Positions 24,249 to 32,805 of a stretch of DNA of 64,000 nt are shown here, one piece after another. Location: assembly GCF_011058255.1 (NCBI RefSeq), contig NZ_JAALFH010000050.1:1-64000 (forward strand), given 5' to 3'. Made by a program: the position numbers and the translations under genes. Numbering within the stretch: the stretch's first letter is position 1; each line of letters opens with the position of its first letter. The notes beneath the pieces were generated by a model. It did no database searches. It saw nothing but the letters and a program-made list of their open reading frames with translations, and had not been told where the DNA came from. Origin of the DNA: Thioalkalivibrio sp. XN8 (GTDB lineage: Bacteria; Pseudomonadota; Gammaproteobacteria; Steroidobacterales; XN24).

Positions 24249-25313
24249 ATGGCAGGCAGAATGCCGCCCATGGAAAGGCCCGACGACAGCCCCGGCGCCG
24301 CGGCGCCCCCGGACTGGCGCCGCCTGGCGCCGCCGGCACTGGGCATCCTGGCGCTGGTGCTGTTCCTGGCGCTGGCGCGGCCGCCGGGGGACGCCTATGG
24401 CTGGCGCACGCTGTTCGAGCTCGGGCACATCCCGCTGTTCGGCTGCGCCGCCCTGCTGATGCTGCGCCTCGTCCAGGTACTGCGCGGCAGTACGGCGCCC
24501 GCGGCGGTCGATCTCCTCATCGCCCTGCTGGCCACGACGGTGCTCAGCCTCGCCACCGAGGCGCTGCAGGTGTTCCAGCCGGGCCGGGACGCCAACGTGA
24601 CGGACGCCGCCAAGAACCTGGTGGGCGTCGTCTCTTTCCTGGCCATCGTCGCGGCCCTGCGACCCGCCCTCTGGCAGGGCCTGGGGAAGGACGGCCTGGT
24701 GGCGGCCAGGCTGGTGCTGGCCGGCGCGGTTCTCACCCTGTCGCTGGCGCTGGCGCCGCTTGCCGGGGTCGCCTGGCACTACGCGCAGCGGGCGGCGGCG
24801 CTCCCGGTGGTGGCGGACTTCACGCAGTCCTGGCAGCAGCCGTTCCTGAGCCTCGGCCGGTCGGAGCTCGAGCGTACGCTCGCCCCGGACGGCTGGCGCG
24901 AGATGGAGGGCAGGCAGGTCAGCCGTCTCACCTTTCTCGACGCGCCCTGGCCCGGGGTCACGGTGCGCGAGCCGTATCCGGACTGGTCCGGCTACCGGGC
25001 GCTGCAGTTCCAGGTCTGGTCGGCACTCGAGCAGCCGGTCGAGCTGGTGCTGCGGGTCGATGATACGCATCGCCGGCGGGCCCACGCGGACCGCTTCAAC
25101 GGCAGCTTCATCGTGCTGCCGGGACTGAACGATTTCTCCGTGCCGCTGGACACCATCGCGAGCGGCCCGCGCGAGCGCGAGCTGGACCTGCAGAACATCA
25201 GCCAGTTCATCATTTTCAGCCGCCGTCCCGGCGAGCCCTTCTCGCTCTACCTCGGCCCGTTCCGTCTGACGGGCGAGGGCGAGAGGATTGCCGGGGCCGG
25301 CGCTGCGGATTAG
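24249..25313 (+). CDS. VanZ-like membrane protein with C-terminal beta domain, copy 1
   Basis: About 354 aa. Residues 25-170 contain four to five membrane helices with a VanZ-like pattern (DAYGWRTLFELGHIPLFGCA, then TEALQVFQPGRDANVTDAAK and N). The extracytoplasmic C-terminus is beta-rich with GVTVREPYPDWSGYRALQFQ, VVLRVDD-type strands and LPGLNDFSVPLDTI, resembling a carbohydrate-binding-like module. The next gene repeats the same architecture, so they are tandem paralogues. Starts at 24249, 24261 or 24270 are possible. The function is unknown; VanZ proteins are linked to glycopeptide tolerance only in some firmicutes. Confidence 0.7.
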   Translation: MAGRMPPMERPDDSPGAAAPPDWRRLAPPALGILALVLFLALARPPGDAYGWRTLFELGHIPLFGCAALLMLRLVQVLRGSTAPAAVDLLIALLATTVLSLATEALQVFQPGRDANVTDAAKNLVGVVSFLAIVAALRPALWQGLGKDGLVAARLVLAGAVLTLSLALAPLAGVAWHYAQRAAALPVVADFTQSWQQPFLSLGRSELERTLAPDGWREMEGRQVSRLTFLDAPWPGVTVREPYPDWSGYRALQFQVWSALEQPVELVLRVDDTHRRRAHADRFNGSFIVLPGLNDFSVPLDTIASGPRERELDLQNISQFIIFSRRPGEPFSLYLGPFRLTGEGERIAGAGAAD

Positions 25314-25354
25314 GGTAGGCGCGAGCCGTTGGCCGCCCCTGCCGGAGCATTGCG

Positions 25355-26377
25355 TTGAATCCAGCCGAACCGACCCAGGTCCCCGATCGCGAGCCCGTGC
25401 GCGGGAGTCGCCGGGGACCCGGTGCGCGCCTCATGGTCCTCTACGGCGCCATCGTGCTTTCGCTGCTGACGGTGTTCGGCCTGACCAAGCCGCGCGGCCT
25501 GCTGGAAGAGACGCTGCAGGACCTGCGGGAGATCTTCTTCTTCGGCTTCGCCGCCCTCATCATCCTCGAGATGACGGCGCTGATCGGCCGGCGCTGGATC
25601 CGCAAGCGCTCCCTCTACTATGCCGTGGCGGTGGTCGCCGTGGCCGGGCTGCTGGCGGGCTACCAGCTCATCCTCGGCGGCGACCCCGAGTCCACCGTCA
25701 CGCCGCTGCAGACGTTCGTCGGCGCCTTCGGCTTCCTCGCGCTCAGCGCCGCGCTCGACCGGGGCCTGAAACGCGAGCATGCCTGGTTGCGCGGCTGGCC
25801 GCGCCGCTCCATCGGCATCCTCGGGGCCCTGCTGGTCGCCGCCGTGCTCAGCCCGCTCGGCCCGGTGCTGGCGTCCTATGCCGGGCGTGCCGGCGCGTTC
25901 CCCGAGGTGGTGGACCTCGCCGCCATCTGGCAGGAGCCCTTCGTCGAGCTCCACGATGCCGAGCTCTTCGTGGGCAAGGGGCCCGAGAAGTGGCCGCTGC
26001 GCACCGGCAAGCGGGTCGCGCTGCTGCTGCTGGACGGCGCTCCGGGCGCGGGCGTCATGGTGCAGGAGCCGTTCAAGGACTGGACCGGCTTCGACGTGCT
26101 CAAGCTCAACCTGTTCTCCACCGCCGCCGAGCCGATCACCGTCAACCTCCGGCTCGAGGACAGCTCGCGGATACTGCCGCCGGAAGAGCGGATCACCTAT
26201 CCGTTGCGGGTGATGCCCGGCGCGAACGATTTCTTCGTGCCGCTGGAAGCGTTCCGCACGGCCCCCTCCGGGCGCGAGATCGACCTGTCGACGGTGCGCC
26301 GGATGGGCTTGTTCCTGGCCGAGCCGAGCGAGCCGCTGCGCCTTTACGTGCACCGGATTCGTCTCGCCGAGCGATGA
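25355..26377 (+). CDS. Membrane protein with C-terminal beta domain, copy 2 (paralogue)
   Basis: The 340-aa protein starts TTG 25355 with GGAG at 25344-25347. Four to five membrane helices (residues about 26-175) are followed by a C-terminal domain that aligns with copy 1: GVMVQEPFKDWTGFDVLKLN, VNLRLEDSS, MPGANDFFVPLEAF, then LRLYVHRIRL. The helical part has diverged and keeps little of the VanZ motif. It lies 41 bp after copy 1, and its stop overlaps the rlmJ ATG, so all three are probably one transcript. The function is unknown. Confidence 0.65.
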   Translation: MNPAEPTQVPDREPVRGSRRGPGARLMVLYGAIVLSLLTVFGLTKPRGLLEETLQDLREIFFFGFAALIILEMTALIGRRWIRKRSLYYAVAVVAVAGLLAGYQLILGGDPESTVTPLQTFVGAFGFLALSAALDRGLKREHAWLRGWPRRSIGILGALLVAAVLSPLGPVLASYAGRAGAFPEVVDLAAIWQEPFVELHDAELFVGKGPEKWPLRTGKRVALLLLDGAPGAGVMVQEPFKDWTGFDVLKLNLFSTAAEPITVNLRLEDSSRILPPEERITYPLRVMPGANDFFVPLEAFRTAPSGREIDLSTVRRMGLFLAEPSEPLRLYVHRIRLAER

Positions 26378-27225
26378 ACTACCGGCATGCGTTCCACGCC
26401 GGCAACTTCGCAGACGTACTGAAGCATGCCGTGCTGGCGGCGCTGCTGCGGCACCTGCAGCGCCGGCCCAAGCCGCTGTGTTATCTCGAGACTCATGCCG
26501 GGGCCGGCCTGTTCCGGCTCGATGCTGCGGAGGCGCGCCGCTCCGGGGAGGCAGCGGGCGGTATCCGGCGCCTGCAGGGACTGGCGCCCGCGTCGCCGGC
26601 GCTGGCGGCCTACCTGGGCGTGGTGCGCAGGCTGCCGGGCAACGAGGACGGGATTCGCTGCTACCCGGGCTCGCCGCTGGTGGCGGCGAGCCTGCTGGGT
26701 GCCGCCGACCGGCTGGTGCTCACGGAACTGGTGCCGGCCGCGGCGGAGGCGCTCCGGCGACTGTTCCGGGGGGATGCCCGGGTGGCGGTCCATTGCCGGG
26801 ACGGCTGGGAGGCCCTCGGCGCCCTGCTGCCGCCCGCGCCGCGCCGCGGCCTGCTGCTCATCGATCCGCCCTACGAGGCGGCCGACGATTTCGACCGCGT
26901 GGCGGGCGGGCTCGAGCAGGCCCATCGGCGTTGGCCGGTCGGGGTGCTGGCCGCCTGGTATCCGGTCAAGGACCGGCGCGCCCTGCGGGCTTTCATGCGC
27001 CAGGTGGCGGCCGCGCCGCTCGGCACCGGCGGGGTGCTCGCCGCCGAACTGTCGGTCCGGCCGGATGACAACCCGGCGGGCCTCAACGGCAGCGGCATGC
27101 TCCTCGTGGGGCCGCCCTGGGGCTTCGAGGAAGAGCTGCGACCGCTGCTGGACGAGGCCTGGGCGGCCATGCGCGAACCCGCGGCGCCACGGCCCCGCCT
27201 GGAGTGGCTGCGCCGGCCCGCCTGA
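26374..27225 (+). CDS. rlmJ: 23S rRNA (adenine-2030-N6)-methyltransferase
   Basis: Modifies A2030 of 23S rRNA using SAM. From ATG 26374 the protein is 283 aa. It begins with the family signature NYRHAFHAGNFADVLKHAVL, then ETHAGAGLFRLD, and has the catalytic GLLLIDPPYE motif (DPPY) for N6-adenine methylation, followed by WYPVKDR and LNGSGMLLVGPPWGF. ATGA overlaps the upstream membrane-protein stop. The longer upstream frame is antisense-like noise. Confidence 0.95.
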   Translation: MNYRHAFHAGNFADVLKHAVLAALLRHLQRRPKPLCYLETHAGAGLFRLDAAEARRSGEAAGGIRRLQGLAPASPALAAYLGVVRRLPGNEDGIRCYPGSPLVAASLLGAADRLVLTELVPAAAEALRRLFRGDARVAVHCRDGWEALGALLPPAPRRGLLLIDPPYEAADDFDRVAGGLEQAHRRWPVGVLAAWYPVKDRRALRAFMRQVAAAPLGTGGVLAAELSVRPDDNPAGLNGSGMLLVGPPWGFEEELRPLLDEAWAAMREPAAPRPRLEWLRRPA

Positions 27226-27305
27226 GCCCGCCGTCGATACGAGAACTGCGTCACGTCCCGGCAACCTGGCGGTTGTTACGCTGCGAACGTCGGGAGGACC
27301 GCGTG

Positions 27306-27869
27306 ATGAGTAACGTACAGCCGATCAACGAGAGCTACTGGGTCGAGCCCGGCCTGCTGCTGGCTGGCGAGCACCCGGGCCACTGGGAGGATGCGGTGAT
27401 GCGCCGGCGCATGTCGCGCCTGCTCGATGCCGGCATCCGCCTGTTCGTCGACCTGACCGACCGGAGCGACCTCGGGCGCCCCTATCGCCCGATGCTGGAC
27501 CGCATCTGCAGCGACCGCGGCATCATCGCGGAGTACGTGAACCTTCCGCTGCCCGTCGATACCGTGCCCGAGCGCGCCGATGCCATGGCGGACGTACTGA
27601 CCGCCATCCGTGACGGCCTGGGCCGTGGCGCACGCGTGTACGTGCATTGCAGCGACGGCGTGCAGCGCACCGGCATGGTGATGGGCTGCTGGCTGGTCGA
27701 GCGCGGGCTGGAGCCGAAGGACGCCCTCGAGGAGCTCGGCCGTCGCTTCATGTCGATGGGCAAGTCGCAGATGTTCCGCAGCACGCCGACCGATGCCCCG
27801 CTGGTGGAGTGGGTGGAGAACTGGCAGCCGCAGCTGGACATGAAACAGCTGCGGACCTGGGCATCCTGA
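27306..27869 (+). CDS. Dual-specificity/tyrosine phosphatase family protein
   Basis: The 187-aa protein has the P-loop VHCSDGVQRTGM with catalytic Cys115 and Arg121, matching HCxxGxxR. An upstream LFVDLTDRSDLGRPY segment carries a likely WPD-type region, and no signal peptide is present, so it is cytosolic. The start ATG 27306 (GTG 27303 also in frame) follows a GGGAGGA ribosome-binding site. Such small bacterial phosphatases can act on phosphotyrosine, phosphoinositides or nucleotides; no partner kinase is adjacent. It ends 8 bp from the converging antiporter gene. Confidence 0.82.
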   Translation: MSNVQPINESYWVEPGLLLAGEHPGHWEDAVMRRRMSRLLDAGIRLFVDLTDRSDLGRPYRPMLDRICSDRGIIAEYVNLPLPVDTVPERADAMADVLTAIRDGLGRGARVYVHCSDGVQRTGMVMGCWLVERGLEPKDALEELGRRFMSMGKSQMFRSTPTDAPLVEWVENWQPQLDMKQLRTWAS

Positions 27870-27876
27870 GCATTCT

Positions 27877-29379
27877 TCAGGCGCGGGCCGCGCTGTCGAT
27901 TTCCGGCATCTCCTCGCCCTCCGGCGCCCGCTCGATGGTGATGCCGCGGAACGCCAGCAGCGCTGCGACGAAGGGATTCACCAGGTTGAGAAAGGCCCAG
28001 GGCAGGTAGGCCAGCGTAGCCACGCCCAGAGTCGTCGCCATGTAGGCGCCGCAGGTATTCCAGGGAATCAGTGCCGACGTCAGCGTCCCGCCGTCCTCGA
28101 TGGTGCGGGAGAGGTTGCGCGCCTTGAGGCGGCGGCGCCGGAACTCCGCGCGGAACATGCGGCCGGGGACCACCAGCGCCATGTACTGGTCGCCGGTCAC
28201 GATATTCGTGCCGAGGGCGGTGAGCAGCACCGAGGTGATCAGGGCGCCGGTGCTCTTCGCCGCGCGGATCACGCCCTGGATGATCCGCTGCAGCATGCCG
28301 GCGTGCTCCAGCACCGCACCGAAGGTCAGTGCCGAAATGATCAGCCAGACCGTGGTCAGCACGCTGCTCATGCCGCCGCGCGAGAGCAGGCTGTCCACCA
28401 CTTCGTTCCCGGTGTCGGCCGCATAGCCGTCGATCAGCGCCATCCACGCGCCCTTCACCAGGGCCAGGCCGAAGCCGAGCTCGCCCGCGCCGCCGTAGGC
28501 CGCCACCAGGTCCGCCTGGAACAGCACTGCGAAGATCGCGCCCAGCAGGGCGCCGCACAGGATCACCGGCAGTGCGTGGAAGCGCGCGATGGCGAGCCCC
28601 AGCACGACGAACAGCGGGATCAGCGTCCACCAGCCGAGCCGGAAATTAGACTGCAGCACGCCGGCGACCTCGGCCAGGTCCGCTTCCTGGTCCGTGCCCG
28701 TGCCCAGCAGCGCCACCACGGTGAACCCGCCGAGGGCGATGAGAAAGGACGGCCCGGTCGTGTAGACCATGTGGCGGATGTGGGTGAAGAGCTCGGTGCC
28801 GGCGACGGCCGGCGCCAAATTGGTGGTGTCGGACAGCGGCGACATCTTGTCGCCGAAATAGGCGCCGGAGATGACCGCGCCGGCGGTGATCTCCGGCGAC
28901 AGCCCGAGTCCCTGGGATACGCCCATCAGCCCGATGCCGATGGTGCCGGCCGTGGTCCAGCTGGAGCCGATGGATACCGACACCAGGGCGCAGATCAGGC
29001 AGGCCGTCGGGTAGAAGATCGTCGGCGACAGCAGCATGCTGCCGTAGTAGATCATCGCCGGCACCGTGCCGGACATGCTCCAGGTGCCGATCATGGCGCC
29101 GATGGCGAACAGGATCAGCAGGGCGCCCATGGCGGTGGAGATGCCCCGTACGATCGCCTCCAGGATCTCGCTCCAGCGCTCGCCATTGTAGATGGCGATC
29201 ACGGCGGCGACGGCAGCGGCGATGGTCAGCGCGACCTGGTTGGCGCCTTGCGAGGAATCCGCGCCGAACAGCACGATCGACAGGGTCAGCAGCCCCGCCA
29301 TCACCACGATCGGCGTCAGCGACTGCAGCAGGCTGGGCACGCGCACGGCCTTGCCGGCGGGGCGGGCGTCTGCGGTCAA
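27877..29379 (-). CDS. NhaC-type Na+/H+ antiporter
   Basis: The protein is about 500 aa, with some 11 membrane helices. Family motifs include SSWTTAGTIGIGLMGVSQGL, GAVISGAYFGDKMSPLSDTT and NLAPAVAGTELFTHIRHM near the middle and LGTNIVTGDQYMALVVPGRM later, all typical of NhaC. I chose TTG 29379, which has GAGGA 8 bp upstream. The longer frame adds 26 residues without a start signal. It exchanges sodium for protons at the inner membrane and suits a saline or alkaline habitat. Confidence 0.88.
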   Translation of the reverse strand: MTADARPAGKAVRVPSLLQSLTPIVVMAGLLTLSIVLFGADSSQGANQVALTIAAAVAAVIAIYNGERWSEILEAIVRGISTAMGALLILFAIGAMIGTWSMSGTVPAMIYYGSMLLSPTIFYPTACLICALVSVSIGSSWTTAGTIGIGLMGVSQGLGLSPEITAGAVISGAYFGDKMSPLSDTTNLAPAVAGTELFTHIRHMVYTTGPSFLIALGGFTVVALLGTGTDQEADLAEVAGVLQSNFRLGWWTLIPLFVVLGLAIARFHALPVILCGALLGAIFAVLFQADLVAAYGGAGELGFGLALVKGAWMALIDGYAADTGNEVVDSLLSRGGMSSVLTTVWLIISALTFGAVLEHAGMLQRIIQGVIRAAKSTGALITSVLLTALGTNIVTGDQYMALVVPGRMFRAEFRRRRLKARNLSRTIEDGGTLTSALIPWNTCGAYMATTLGVATLAYLPWAFLNLVNPFVAALLAFRGITIERAPEGEEMPEIDSAARA

Positions 29380-29411
29380 ACCGGGTGTCCTCGGTTGCTG
29401 GGCCAGCGCGC

Positions 29412-29417
29412 AGTATA
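29412..29417 (-). promoter_or_regulatory. Candidate -10 box for the NhaC-type gene
   Basis: TATACT on the minus strand, about 30 bp before the TTG start. No good -35 hexamer is found at 16-18 bp, so only the -10 is supported. Confidence 0.35.
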
Positions 29418-29606
29418 GACGAGGGTGCGGTTTGACATGCCGGGAGGGGTGCGGCAAGGTGATGAGGCTTCGAGGCCCGTGTTGTTACCGGTCGCGCTTG
29501 CATCGCGAGCGCTTGACCCGACGGGCTGTCCGGATCCCTGATCCATGGCGCCCGGGCGTTGTTCGCCCACTGTGTCCGCGCCCCAAAATACAGCAGCTGA
29601 CGCCTT

Positions 29607-31001
29607 ATGTTCGACAACGAGACCATTGGCCGGGACGCCGCTGCGCGTCCCGAATCGGTATTCACGCCCCGCCCGGCGCCGAAGCCCCGTCGCTATCGCG
29701 CCGTGACGGCCGCACAGCTGGACCAGCCCCTGCTGCGGAACCGGCTGGACGAAGCCGCGCGCTTCGAAATGCGCGTGGTGGCGAGCGTGCTCCCGTTCCG
29801 CGTCAACGAATACGTGATCCGCGATCTCATCGACTGGTCCCGGGTGCCGGACGACCCGGTCTTCCGCCTCACTTTCCCGCATCGAGACATGCTCGAGCCG
29901 GAGGCTTTCGAGCGCCTCGCCGAGTTGCACCGCCGTGATGCCCCGAAGGCGGAGCTCGCCGGGCTGGTGCAGGAGATCCGCGCCGACCTGAATCCGCATC
30001 CGGCCCTGCAGATGGAGCTCAACCTGCCGCGGACCGACGCGGGCGAGCGCATCAACGGCCTGCAGCACAAGTACCGCGAGACCGTGCTGTTCTTCCCCAA
30101 GAACGGCCAGGTGTGCCACGCCTACTGCACCTTCTGTTTCCGCTGGGCCCAGTTCGTGGGCGACAAGGACCTGCGCATCGCGGCCTCGGATGCGCGCCTG
30201 CTGCTGGACTACCTGCGCGGCCACCGTGAGGTCACCGACCTGCTCATGACGGGCGGCGACCCGATGATCATGCGCACCGCCAACCTGGCGAACTATCTCG
30301 AGCCCCTGCTGGCGCCCGAGTACGACCACGTCCAGCATGTGCGGATCGGCACCAAGGCGCTGACCTTCTGGCCCTACCGCTTCGTCACCGATCCGGACGC
30401 CGACGAGTTGTTGCGGCTGATCGAGTCTCTCGTCGAAGCCGGCAAGCACGTCGCCCTGATGGCGCATTTCAACCATGGCCAGGAGATGCGCACGCCGATC
30501 GCCCGCGAGGCCGTCCGGCGGCTGCGCGACGCCGGCGCCGAGATCCGGACCCAGAGCCCGCTTCTGCGGCACATCAACGACTCCGCCGGGGCGTGGGCAG
30601 ACATGTGGCGCGAGCAGGTGCGCCTCGGCATGATCCCGTACTACATGTTCGTCGAGCGCGATACCGGCGCCCGCCGCTATTTCGAGGTGCCGCTCGCGCG
30701 CGCCTGGTCGATCTACCGCGAGGCCATGCGCGGCCTCTCCGGCCTCGCCCGCACCGCCCGCGGCCCGTCGATGAGCGCCGGGCCGGGCAAGGTAGAGGTG
30801 CAGGGCGTGGCCGAGATCGCCGGCGAAAAGGTCTTCGTGCTGCGCTTCATCCAGGGCCGCAACCCCGACTGGGTGCAGCGTCCCTTCTTCGCGCGCTACG
30901 ACGAGCAGGCGACCTGGCTGAACCACCTCGAGCCGTGGGGCGAGAGCGAGTTCTTCTTCGAGCCGGAGTACCGGCGCATGTGCGCCGCCGCCGGCGCCTG
31001 A
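29607..31001 (+). CDS. KamA-family radical SAM protein (lysine 2,3-aminomutase-like)
   Basis: The 464-aa protein binds a 4Fe-4S cluster through Cys170-HAY-Cys174-TF-Cys177 in NGQVCHAYCTFCFRW. It keeps LLMTGGDPMIM and a probable PLP-lysine region, MSAGPGKVEVQG. The substrate-side motif reads VRIGTKALTFWPYRF rather than the RIGTR-PVV-P-RI of true lysine aminomutases. An N-terminal domain of about 150 residues precedes the core, so it is longer than EpmB. The substrate is unknown, and beta-lysine synthesis should not be assumed. No EpmA or EF-P gene is adjacent. Confidence 0.85.
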   Translation: MFDNETIGRDAAARPESVFTPRPAPKPRRYRAVTAAQLDQPLLRNRLDEAARFEMRVVASVLPFRVNEYVIRDLIDWSRVPDDPVFRLTFPHRDMLEPEAFERLAELHRRDAPKAELAGLVQEIRADLNPHPALQMELNLPRTDAGERINGLQHKYRETVLFFPKNGQVCHAYCTFCFRWAQFVGDKDLRIAASDARLLLDYLRGHREVTDLLMTGGDPMIMRTANLANYLEPLLAPEYDHVQHVRIGTKALTFWPYRFVTDPDADELLRLIESLVEAGKHVALMAHFNHGQEMRTPIAREAVRRLRDAGAEIRTQSPLLRHINDSAGAWADMWREQVRLGMIPYYMFVERDTGARRYFEVPLARAWSIYREAMRGLSGLARTARGPSMSAGPGKVEVQGVAEIAGEKVFVLRFIQGRNPDWVQRPFFARYDEQATWLNHLEPWGESEFFFEPEYRRMCAAAGA

Positions 31002-31011
31002 AGCGCGCGCC

Positions 31012-32349
31012 TCAGATCTTCTCGAGCAGGTAGTCGCGCATCGCGATGCGCGCCCGGAGGCGCTGGCACAGCAGGAAGCTGCCGCCCAGCTTGCGGTGCA
31101 GGACCGCGGTCTCGGCCGGAGGATTACGGTACTCGCGCGAGCGGAACACGATGTCCAGCCCTGCCGCGGCCGCGCGCTTGGGCAGCGTGGAGGCGCCGAA
31201 GTCGTAGGCGCCGCCCTCGATCAGCGGCTCGCAGACCATCATGATCAGGTCCACCACCAGTTCCTTGTGGCGCGCGGAGTCGCTCGCCCGCAGGTAGCCG
31301 ATCTCGATCGCATGACGCTCCACGCCCGCGCGGTCCTCGTCGAGAATCGCACGGGTGATACGCCGGTAGCGGTCGACGAAAGGCTGCGGGAATTCCACCG
31401 CGGCGCCCAGGTCCAGCAGCGCGATCCGGCCGTCCTCGTGGCGGTACAGGTAGTTGGCGAAGTTCGGGTCCGTCTGCATGAAGCGAAAGACGTAGAGTTC
31501 CTTGAAGGTCAGGTCCTGGATCGCCTCCGCAATGCCGTTGCGGGTCTCCTGCGGCACTACTTCGTGCACCAGCTGGTCCAGCGACTCGCCCTCGACCCAG
31601 TCCATGGCGAGGATGCGCCGGGTGCTGAAATCCCGGTGCACCCGCGGGACGACGAAGCGGTCATCGTCGGCGAGCAGCTTGCGGTAGCGCTCGAGGTTGG
31701 CCGCTTCGGTCTCGTAATCGGCTTCCTGGCGCAGCTGCTTCTTCGCCTCCTCGATGATGTCCGAGACGTCCAGCTCGCGCGGCAGCAGCCGCGCCATGTT
31801 GAGGAACATGGCCAGATTGTCCACGTCGCTGTCGATGCTCTTCGCCACGCCCGGGTACTGGATCTTGAGTGCGATGTCCTCGCCCTTGCGCGTGCGGGCG
31901 CGGTGCACCTGCCCGATCGAGGCCGACGCCGCGGGCTCGAAGTCGAGGTCCTCGAAGCGCGCCTCCCAGCCCTTGCCGTACTCGCGCCCGAGCAGGCGCT
32001 TGACCTGCGTCCGGGGCATCACGTCGGCCGACGCCCGCAGGACGGACAGCGCCTCCGCGAACTCCGGCGGCAGCACGTGGCTGCTCTCCATCGAGAGCAG
32101 CTGGCCGAGCTTCATCGCCGCTCCGCGCATGTGCGCCAGGCGCTTGGCGAGACGGGTGGCGTTGGCGCCCGACAGCAGTACCGAGGCCGCCTTGTCCGAG
32201 GCGCCTCCGGTCGCGCGGCGCAGGCCCTCGGTGAGGCCGCCGACGGCCATGGTCCCGGCCGTCAGGCCCATGCGAAACAGGCGCCCCGCGCGGGTGACGG
32301 GGACGCGGGATTCGCGGCGGCGGGGCGGGGTCTTGGGCTTGTCGCTCAC
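31012..32349 (-). CDS. ABC1/UbiB-family atypical kinase (AarF domain)
   Basis: From GTG 32349 the protein is 445 aa. It shows the family-specific AMKLGQLLSME (KxGQ) motif, PAASASIGQVHRARTRKGED with the Ala-rich loop, IALKIQYPGV with the catalytic-frame Lys, MDWVEGESLDQL, and DPNFANYLY with LLDLGAAVEF as the metal-binding region. UbiB members support ubiquinone synthesis as ATPases or regulators. There is no C-terminal membrane anchor here, which is more like the AarF/ADCK proteins that accompany rather than replace UbiB. The start is inferred, since the upstream frame runs into a repeat. Confidence 0.85.
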   Translation of the reverse strand: MSDKPKTPPRRRESRVPVTRAGRLFRMGLTAGTMAVGGLTEGLRRATGGASDKAASVLLSGANATRLAKRLAHMRGAAMKLGQLLSMESSHVLPPEFAEALSVLRASADVMPRTQVKRLLGREYGKGWEARFEDLDFEPAASASIGQVHRARTRKGEDIALKIQYPGVAKSIDSDVDNLAMFLNMARLLPRELDVSDIIEEAKKQLRQEADYETEAANLERYRKLLADDDRFVVPRVHRDFSTRRILAMDWVEGESLDQLVHEVVPQETRNGIAEAIQDLTFKELYVFRFMQTDPNFANYLYRHEDGRIALLDLGAAVEFPQPFVDRYRRITRAILDEDRAGVERHAIEIGYLRASDSARHKELVVDLIMMVCEPLIEGGAYDFGASTLPKRAAAAGLDIVFRSREYRNPPAETAVLHRKLGGSFLLCQRLRARIAMRDYLLEKI

Positions 32350-32418
32350 GTCCGGCAGATTACCACGCGGCCGGCCCGGACTACCGAGGACCTGGCCGCG
32401 GGGTCGGCCTCTGCGCCC

Positions 32419-32513
32419 GTCAAGACCTGACCGCGGGACCGCGCCATGCATGGCACCCTTCGCTTGGAATTCTTATGCCGCTCAGGGCGCCATGCATGTC
32501 ACGACCCCGCTGC
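32419..32513 (+). repeat. Left arm of the twin hairpin inverted repeat
   Basis: About 95 bp that match, in inverted orientation, the arm at 32700-32796. It folds as a hairpin: CATGCATGGC (32445-32454) pairs with GCCATGCATG (32489-32498), then an A-C mismatch and CCCT/AGGG (32456-32459 with 32484-32487). The 24-nt loop (32460-32483) contains CGCTTGGAA and ATGCCGCTC, shared with the right arm. The outer stem GCGGG can pair with CCCGC. Confidence 0.8.
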
Positions 32514-32699
32514 CATCTCGAAGGCGCCAGGGACCGAGGCACACGGCCCGGACAGCAGCAGGCCCGTCTCACCCGGTATCAGCTCGGTCGGACGTCGCCC
32601 GAGCTCGGCGGCCGCTTCCGGCTACCGAGCTGAGCTGGCGAGTGCCAGAGCCAAGCGCGGAGTCCTGGTGCGCTGTCGGCGTCGGGTCCCTGAAGCATT
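32514..32699. other. Spacer between the two hairpin arms, no gene recognised
   Basis: About 186 bp with no supported reading frame. It has scattered short repeats, including CTACCGAG-type words also present at 32381 before the left arm. With the arms it fills the 456-bp gap between the kinase start and the GTPase stop. Confidence 0.6.
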
Positions 32700-32796
32700 G
32701 CAGCGGGGTCGGGTCCTGTAGGGTCCCCTGAGCGGCATCAGATTTCCAAGCGAAGGGGGCCCTACAGGGGCCGGCCCCGCGGTCAGGTCTTCCGAC
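32700..32796 (-). repeat. Right arm of the twin hairpin inverted repeat
   Basis: Inverted copy of the left arm. It forms an almost continuous stem: GCGGGGTCGG (32703-32712) with CCGGCCCCGC (32771-32780) and CCTGTAGGGTCCCC (32715-32728) with GGGGGCCCTACAGG (32755-32768). The loop (32729-32754) is conserved with the left arm. The inner stem sequence differs completely from the left arm yet remains complementary. Confidence 0.8.
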
Positions 32797-32805
32797 GCCA
32801 GGGGC

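Noticed and set aside
32419-32796. Integron attC sites for the hairpin repeat
   Set aside because: No GTTRRRY/RYYYAAC core boxes or integrase are present.
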